Shown here: positions 1 through 3,540 of the stretch, piece after piece
How the letters are laid out: the number at the start of each line of letters is the position of its first letter
How positions within the stretch are numbered: the stretch's first letter is position 1
Origin: an uncultured bacterium
GTDB lineage: Bacteria > Patescibacteriota > Minisyncoccia > Phycocordibacterales > UBA9973
Direction of reading: 5' to 3'
Assembly (NCBI GenBank): GCA_903891365.1
Contig: CAITEG010000003.1
Span: 1 to 11,370 of the forward strand
Length of the DNA stretch: 11,370 bases
The notes under the pieces: model-generated
The model's input: the letters and a program-made list of their open reading frames with translations, nothing else
What the model was told of the DNA's origin: nothing
Database searches by the model: none
Position numbers and translations under genes: made by a program

Positions 1-1
1 G

Positions 2-118
2 TGGGTTAAATTGACTCAATCTCGCGTTATTAGTAATAAAAGACTTTTAAGAAAAATAGACTTAATCTCGATAGATGATTTTGATAAAATTATGTTAGTT
101 TTTAAAGATAGTATATAA
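2..118 (+). CDS. C-terminal tail of a gene cut by the window edge, possibly PemK/MazF-like toxin
   Basis: An open frame enters from the left edge and ends at TAA (116-118), giving 38 residues with no internal stop. The segment LTQSRVISNKRLLRKI followed by a short acidic helix resembles the C-terminus of PemK/MazF-family mRNA interferases of type II toxin-antitoxin systems, where an 'LSQ(I)R..-KRL..KIG' stretch is common. This is recognition of a family style from a fragment, so the product is tentative. The catalytic N-terminal part and any antitoxin gene would lie outside the window. A GC-rich hairpin follows five bases after the stop, which supports a real gene end here. Confidence 0.5.
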   Translation, partial: WVKLTQSRVISNKRLLRKIDLISIDDFDKIMLVFKDSI

Positions 119-122
119 AATC

Positions 123-146
123 GAAACCCCGCTTTCGCGGGGTTTC
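123..146. terminator. Hairpin terminator after the left-edge gene
   Basis: A perfect 10-bp stem (GAAACCCCGC, 123-132, with GCGGGGTTTC, 137-146) closes on a TTTC loop. It sits just behind the stop at 116-118. On the + strand no T-run follows (TCGGAGG). The T-rich tract (GATTTTATA) lies on the minus-strand exit side, so it may work better for minus-strand transcripts or need other factors. Confidence 0.6.
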
Positions 147-194
147 TCGGAGGCCGAAGCCATAATACTTACTATAATAGCAAGCTATTAAATA

Positions 195-218
195 TTGTCA
201 AGGTTATATACTTGACAA
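195..218. promoter_or_regulatory. Inverted repeat overlapping the -35 of the DGR target promoter
   Basis: TTGTCAAG (195-202) and CTTGACAA (211-218) are perfect 8-bp inverted arms with an 8-bp AT-rich spacer. The right arm contains the whole -35 hexamer TTGACA (212-217). This is the layout of a dimeric repressor operator that would block RNA polymerase. No regulator gene in the window can be assigned to it, and 8-bp palindromes also occur by chance in a sequence this long. Confidence 0.35.
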
Positions 219-241
219 ATAGGTCTGTTTTGTGATATAAT
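212..241 (+). promoter_or_regulatory. Strong extended -10 promoter of the DGR target gene
   Basis: A perfect -35 TTGACA (212-217) and a perfect -10 TATAAT (236-241) are 18 bp apart, and TGA directly before the -10 gives an extended -10 (TGnTATAAT). Transcription should start near 248, leaving about 68 nt of 5' leader before the ATG at 316. The leader has a short T-run/A-run (287-307) and no Shine-Dalgarno sequence. This is the best consensus promoter in the window. Confidence 0.8.
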
Positions 242-315
242 ATACACAAATAAAGGTAAAAATCCGGCCTTAATACAAATGGATTATTTTTTTGTTTTTT
301 AAAAAAATTACAACG

Positions 316-978
316 ATGACTGAAAAGATCACGACACCTCAGGAAAATCGTCTGTGTGACCTCTTTAGAGAAGGTCTCAGGGCGCTCCGTTTCAACAAAG
401 AAGAAGCTCAGGAAATTATCAAAGCTGGTGGCAAAATGCAGGAACAGATTAAACCAATCTTGCAAAAGCTTGCCATGGTGGACCAACGCTTCGGTCCAGT
501 GATAAAGGAATTCGAGTTCATAGTTCCTATCGACTACAAACACGACACTCAGCTCGACACCTTCGCTAAGAAGACCAAGAAGCTCTCGACCACCTACTAC
601 TTCAATGGTGCATTGACCAGTGCAAATTTTGCGAAAGCAACGAACAAGCTGATACCTGGCAAAACCTACAAGGTCAAAATTTTCCCGATACTCTCACTGG
701 TAACAAGCGGAGATTGCATGACTTTCCTCGGAAAGCAAAATGCCATTCTCGTGGGTGGACAAGGTGTAACTTTGTTACAGGAAAATAAACCCGATGAGTT
801 TCCAAAAGGGAAATGGACTGTTTCTTTCGACCAGAAGGATGCACTCTGGAAAGATTCCGACGGCAACCACAGGGTGCCTCGCGTGGGTGCTTACTCTGAT
901 GGTGGCTTCGAGTTCAATCTTGGTTATTTTGTGAGTGACTGGGGTGATTACGCTTGCCTTCTTTGCTTCTGCGACTAA
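316..978 (+). CDS. DGR target protein with C-terminal variable region
   Basis: This 220-residue protein is diversified by the adjacent retroelement. Its last 41 codons contain the VR, and ten residues there differ from the template: R189, G191, Y193, G197, E199, V206, S207, G210, Y212 and A213. They sit between invariant blocks SDGNHRVP (about 181-188) and CLLCFCD (214-220), so an Asp/Gly/Trp-rich scaffold is kept while surface-type positions change. This pattern recalls C-type-lectin-like DGR variable domains, but I cannot confirm the fold. The N-terminal 50 or so residues are helical and charged; the middle (FLGKQNAILVGGQG, about 137-150) resembles uncharacterised CPR DGR targets. No signal peptide or membrane segment is visible, so a cytoplasmic location is inferred. 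An in-frame TTG at 292 would add 8 residues, but the ATG at 316 is the more credible start. GC content looks higher than in the RT gene. Confidence 0.85.
   Translation: MTEKITTPQENRLCDLFREGLRALRFNKEEAQEIIKAGGKMQEQIKPILQKLAMVDQRFGPVIKEFEFIVPIDYKHDTQLDTFAKKTKKLSTTYYFNGALTSANFAKATNKLIPGKTYKVKIFPILSLVTSGDCMTFLGKQNAILVGGQGVTLLQENKPDEFPKGKWTVSFDQKDALWKDSDGNHRVPRVGAYSDGGFEFNLGYFVSDWGDYACLLCFCD
854..976 (+). repeat. DGR variable repeat (VR)
   Basis: These 123 bp align without gaps to the TR at 1319-1441 (offset 465), with 109 identities and 14 mismatches. The mismatches are at 880, 881, 886, 887, 892, 905, 910, 932, 935, 943, 944, 949, 952 and 953. Each lies opposite an adenine in TR: nine A-to-G, three A-to-T and two A-to-C. 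All fall in a 74-bp core; the first 26 bp and last 23 bp are identical. Identity stops abruptly outside the repeat on both sides. VR ends on the T of the target stop codon TAA. Confidence 0.96.
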
Positions 979-997
979 AAAAGACCTTTGGATCTTT
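954..997 (+). promoter_or_regulatory. Probable initiation-of-mutagenic-homing site with downstream hairpin
   Basis: The last 23 bp of VR (954-976) are identical to TR and hold only one adenine, as expected for the segment where cDNA priming and homing begin (IMH). Three bases later an imperfect hairpin can form: AAAGACC (980-986) with GGATCTTT (990-997), 7 pairs with one bulged A and a TTT loop. In phage DGRs a hairpin or cruciform just behind VR helps retrohoming. The role here is inferred from position. Confidence 0.45.
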
Positions 998-1039
998 GTG
1001 AATTAGATTTGTTTTGATTACTTAGATTCTTAATGAATT

Positions 1040-1071
1040 ATACCCTTCGTCTTTACGAAGGGTATTTTTTT
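1040..1071 (+). terminator. Rho-independent terminator of the DGR target gene
   Basis: A perfect 11-bp stem (ATACCCTTCGT, 1040-1050, with ACGAAGGGTAT, 1055-1065) closes on a CTTT loop and runs directly into a T-tract (1065-1071). It lies 62 bp after the target stop and should separate target mRNA from the TR transcript. The opposite strand has no T-run after the stem, so it looks one-directional. Confidence 0.85.
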
Positions 1072-1318
1072 ATATTTTAATATATAATACAAACGAGAAA
1101 AGATAGATATACGGCTACGGCTTTATATTATCAATTCTTCGTAAAATGAAATGTGAGAGATTCATCGGGTACGCTTTGTGAGTGAGAGCATCCTTTTATG
1201 AAAAAACAAAATTAGTCGGTGCGAGATATTGGTGGGTTTTAAAACTCCAAATAAAATACAACATCTAGCTGGTGCCGGGTGTGGTGGGATAGATGGTATC
1301 TCGTACTTTGCTTGTGCT

Positions 1319-1441
1319 ATTCCGACGGCAACCACAGGGTGCCTAACGTGAATGCTAACTCTGATGGTGACTTCAAGTTCAATCTTGGTTATTTTGAGAA
1401 TGACTGGAATGATAACAATTGCCTTCTTTGCTTCTGCGACT
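1319..1441 (+). repeat. DGR template repeat (TR)
   Basis: This is the non-varying donor copy, 123 bp and gap-free against VR. It contains 31 adenines, of which 14 are changed in VR; in the 74-bp core (1345-1418) 14 of 24 adenines are changed and none of the 50 other bases. Read in the target frame, seven of the ten altered codons are AAC or AAT. Changing the adenines of an AAY codon can yield many amino acids but never a stop. The other three altered codons are GAC, AAG and GAG. The 3' end abuts the TR terminator and the end of the antisense avd gene. Confidence 0.96.
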
Positions 1442-1451
1442 CATATAGTTT

Positions 1452-1480
1452 CTCTCACTATTTATTGGTGGGAGTTTTTT
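1452..1480 (+). terminator. Terminator of the TR RNA, overlapping the avd stop codon
   Basis: CTCTCAC (1452-1458) pairs with GTGGGAG (1468-1474) through 7 bp including one G-U, and a run of six T (1475-1480) follows at once. It begins 11 bp after TR, so it would give the TR RNA a defined 3' end. The convergent avd stop (TAG, 1460-1458 on the minus strand) lies inside it. On the minus strand no T-run follows, so avd transcripts are not expected to stop here. Confidence 0.6.
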
Positions 1481-1841
1481 CTTGCAAATTTTTCTTCCAT
1501 CCACCAAGCATTCTCCCTACTTCATCGAGCCCTATAATAAGATTACCGTATATTTTATGGTCAAGAATTTTATGTTCCCAGCCGATTTGTAAAAAGAATT
1601 TTAGTAAATCAGTTTTTCCAATAGCTTCTGATACAATAGATAATTTCTCAAATTTATCATAAGCAAATATTGCTCTGAATATGAGTTCAAGTAGAGATAA
1701 GAAGATATCGTCAATTTTATTACCGATAGTATGTCTATCGACTTGCGAGATATTGGCTAAATGAGTATGCCATATTTTATAAGAATCTTTTATTCGGACA
1801 AGTACAAGTGGTACATTGGAAGAAGTATTATGTTCATTCAT
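1458..1841 (-). CDS. avd: Avd-like DGR accessory protein (four-helix bundle)
   Basis: This protein of 127 residues fits the accessory variability determinant family, small basic four-helix-bundle proteins that form a pentameric barrel, bind the DGR RT and template RNA and are needed for cDNA synthesis. Visible hallmarks are VRIKDSYKIWHTHL (15-28), the helix TIGNKIDDIFLSLLELIF (38-55), LLKFFLQIGWE (79-89) and the diagnostic end LDEVGRMLGGWKK (105-117). The ATG at 1841 gives the usual family length; the frame stays open to 1952, but that extension lies deep in the RT gene and is not family-like. No Shine-Dalgarno sequence directly precedes this ATG. The gene points against RT and TR: its 5' end overlaps the RT start by 12 bp and its stop lies 17 bp from TR. 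With no minus-strand terminator visible, its mRNA would run antisense through TR. Confidence 0.82.
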   Translation of the reverse strand: MNEHNTSSNVPLVLVRIKDSYKIWHTHLANISQVDRHTIGNKIDDIFLSLLELIFRAIFAYDKFEKLSIVSEAIGKTDLLKFFLQIGWEHKILDHKIYGNLIIGLDEVGRMLGGWKKNLQEKTPTNK

Positions 1842-2837
1842 GAATATAACAATATCATATCCATAGAGAATCTCCTTGTGACTTGGGAGCGTTTTCTTCG
1901 TGGAAAAAGAAATAAAAAAGATGTTATAATTTTTCAAGCCAAACTCTCTCACAATATTGTTGATTTATATAATTCTCTCCAGACTAGGACATATGCTCAT
2001 GGTGAATATACTGCATTCAATATCTCTGACCCAAAGCCAAGGAATATACATAAGGCAACAGTTCGAGACAGGCTACTTCATCATTTAATTTATAAGGAAC
2101 TATATATGTATTTTGATAATCGTTTCATATATGATTCTTACTCATGCCGGAAAGAGAAAGGAACACACAAGGCTCTTGATAGATTTAGATATTTTGCAAG
2201 GAAAGTGTCAAAAAATAATACAAGGACATGTTATATACTAAAAGGGGATATTAAAAAGTTTTTTGCTAGTATTGATCATAAAATATTAAAAAGTATTTTA
2301 GAGAGACAAATAAAAGACAAAGATATCCTTTGGCTTTTGAATCAAGTGATAGACAGTTTTAACTCAAAAGAAATAGTTCCATCATCTTACGCTATAGCGT
2401 ATGATAATGGAACAGGGTTACCACTTGGAAATTTAACCAGTCAGTTGCTCGTGAATATTTATATGCACGAGTTTGATATGTTTGTAAAACAAGAACTTCG
2501 AATAAAGTATTATATTCGTTATGCTGATGATTTTTCTATAATGTCTGACGATAGAAAATATTTAACAGAATTACTTCCGAAAATAGAGAGATTTTTAGAG
2601 AAAGAATTAAGATTGAAACTTCATGAAAATAAAGTTTATATCAAGACTTATTCGTCAGGTGTTGATTTCTTAGGATGGGTACATTTTCCGTATCATATAC
2701 AGATTCGTACAACTACAAAAAGAAAGATAATAAAGAAATTAAAAGGTTTTCCAAAAAGAGAGACAGTTTCCTCTTACAGAGGCCTTTTAAGTCATGGAGA
2801 CACTTATAAACAGAGAAAATACTGTGGACTTATTTAA
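1830..2837 (+). CDS. DGR reverse transcriptase
   Basis: RNA-directed DNA polymerase that copies TR RNA with errors at adenines. The 335-residue protein shows the palm and fingers in order: RDRLLHH (79-85) and YDSYSCRKEKGTHKA (101-115), the first catalytic aspartate in GDIKKFF (139-145; D140), the DGR-typical GLPLGNLTSQ (196-205) where group II intron RTs have a different SQG-type motif, the catalytic YADD (231-234; D233, D234), and GVDFLGW (277-283). It has no maturase or endonuclease domain and ends shortly after the RT domain, as usual for DGR RTs. The ATG at 1830 is chosen because GGAAGAAG (1818-1825) precedes it at good distance and it gives the common N-terminus; an ATG at 1761 would add 23 residues inside avd. 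No convincing promoter is seen. The gene is strikingly AT-rich compared with the target and clp genes. Confidence 0.95.
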   Translation: MFIHEYNNIISIENLLVTWERFLRGKRNKKDVIIFQAKLSHNIVDLYNSLQTRTYAHGEYTAFNISDPKPRNIHKATVRDRLLHHLIYKELYMYFDNRFIYDSYSCRKEKGTHKALDRFRYFARKVSKNNTRTCYILKGDIKKFFASIDHKILKSILERQIKDKDILWLLNQVIDSFNSKEIVPSSYAIAYDNGTGLPLGNLTSQLLVNIYMHEFDMFVKQELRIKYYIRYADDFSIMSDDRKYLTELLPKIERFLEKELRLKLHENKVYIKTYSSGVDFLGWVHFPYHIQIRTTTKRKIIKKLKGFPKRETVSSYRGLLSHGDTYKQRKYCGLI

Positions 2838-2870
2838 TAAAATAAGGAGGTTCATTTTTTAGATATATAG

Positions 2871-2878
2871 TGTATAAT
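2871..2878 (+). promoter_or_regulatory. Possible -10 box upstream of the membrane protein gene
   Basis: TATAAT at 2873-2878, preceded by TG, would start transcription about 25 nt before the ATG at 2911. The -35 area (TTCATT, 2851-2856, 16-bp spacing) is a poor match. No terminator lies between the RT stop and this gene, so read-through from RT is also possible. Confidence 0.4.
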
Positions 2879-2910
2879 CTGACTATTAGCAATAATTATT
2901 TTCATATGCT

Positions 2911-3483
2911 ATGGATATTAAAGAATTAGACAAAAAACAGCTTATATTATTAACACTTCTTATTACTTTTGTGGTGTCTATTGCGACAGGTATAGTGACT
3001 GTTTCTCTTATGAATCAGATGCCGAAAAGTGTACCTCAGACGATAAATAATGTTATTCAAAAGACCATAGAGAGAGTTACAACAGTAGAGACTCCTACGA
3101 AAACAGATAATACAGTGACAGACAAAACAAAAGAAACTCCTTCTTTGCTTGGTGATGGAGACGCAGTTGTATCTATCTACCCAGCCGATATAAAAGTATC
3201 AGCCACTGATCCTAATGCAGCACTTCCAACCGTTACACCAACTACAGGTGGAGCAGAAGTTAAAGAACTTGGACAAGGAATTATTATTTCAGATATCGGG
3301 TTAGTGTTAGTTGATTCATCTATTTTAAATGACAATCAAGTTTATAAAGTTATTTTAAACAAGACAGACTTTGATGCGACGATTTTGAAAAAGTTTGGTA
3401 ATGGATTTACTATCTTAAAAATTTCAGAGAAGAAAGCTCCTGTGACTCCAGCAAAGACGGACACAACAAAAGTTACACAATAA
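2911..3483 (+). CDS. Membrane-anchored protein with degenerate HtrA/trypsin-like segment
   Basis: This 190-residue protein has a short charged cytoplasmic start (MDIKELDKK), one hydrophobic membrane segment at about 10-34, then a Thr/Pro/Lys-rich linker (about 45-80) typical of an exposed stalk. The outer part contains AVVSIYP (85-91) and ELGQGIIISDIGLVLVD (119-135), which recall the start of HtrA/DegP serine proteases ('AVVSI', 'GSGFIIS.DGLILTN.HV'), and FDATILKKFGNGFTILKI (154-171) recalls the later 'D.DLAVLKI' strand. The catalytic His, Asp and Ser are not found in their expected motifs, and the domain is far shorter than a working protease, so it is probably a non-catalytic relic or scaffold. 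It lies 57 bp ahead of the clp gene on the same strand with no terminator, so the two may be co-transcribed and share a protein quality-control role. The membrane topology is clear; the HtrA relation is inference. Confidence 0.75.
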   Translation: MDIKELDKKQLILLTLLITFVVSIATGIVTVSLMNQMPKSVPQTINNVIQKTIERVTTVETPTKTDNTVTDKTKETPSLLGDGDAVVSIYPADIKVSATDPNAALPTVTPTTGGAEVKELGQGIIISDIGLVLVDSSILNDNQVYKVILNKTDFDATILKKFGNGFTILKISEKKAPVTPAKTDTTKVTQ

Positions 3484-3500
3484 AACTTTAATTAAATATT

Positions 3501-3528
3501 TTTACTAATTACTAGAAACTAATATACT
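3501..3528 (+). promoter_or_regulatory. Weak promoter close to the clp start codon
   Basis: TTTACT (3501-3506) and TATACT (3523-3528) are 16 bp apart. Transcription would start a few bases before the ATG at 3541, giving a nearly leaderless mRNA, which fits the absence of a Shine-Dalgarno site here. Each hexamer deviates from consensus. Confidence 0.4.
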
Positions 3529-3540
3529 AGCACCTAATTT

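Larger units (their letters stand above)
1072..1480 (+). ncRNA. Template-repeat RNA region of the DGR (5' end uncertain)
   Basis: The stretch from the target terminator to the TR terminator holds no credible gene; a + frame open across TR is a by-product of the TR copy of target coding sequence. It most likely encodes the noncoding RNA that RT copies: a leader of roughly 250 nt, the TR (1319-1441) and a 3' hairpin terminator (1452-1480). A TATAAT at 1083-1088 could be the -10, but its -35 region lies in the preceding T-tract and matches poorly, so the 5' end is a guess. The leader is moderately GC-rich just before TR (GGTGCCGGGTGTGGTGGGAT near 1271-1290), which suggests RNA structure. Confidence 0.5.

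Noticed and set aside
150..161. AGGCCGAAGCC shared with the tRNA-Tyr variable arm (6305-6315), possible tRNA fragment or attachment site
   Set aside because: The identity is a short GGC-TTCG-GCC hairpin motif with no extension into other tRNA arms.
279..302. Seven-codon leader ORF before the target plus a weak AATCC/GGATT hairpin with T-run (attenuator-like)
   Set aside because: The stem is 5 bp with a 15-nt loop, and there is no ribosome-binding site or coding signature; probably chance in an AT-rich leader.
1305..1440. Imperfect repeat of the TR 3' end (CTTTGCTTSTGC-like) just upstream of TR
   Set aside because: Only about 11 of 14 bases match with no extension; too short to be a second template or homing site.
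1279..1662. Open frame of 127 codons on the + strand spanning the TR
   Set aside because: Its protein-like part is simply the TR copy of the target's coding sequence; after TR it runs antisense through avd and has no family features.
1221..1756. 12-bp direct repeat GCGAGATATTGG at 1221-1232 and 1745-1756
   Set aside because: A few identical 12-mers are expected by chance in 11 kb; the flanks share nothing and the second copy is inside avd.
2844..2850. Perfect Shine-Dalgarno-like AAGGAGG after the RT stop
   Set aside because: No usable start codon lies within 12 bases and the next gene starts 60 bp away; either a relic or chance.
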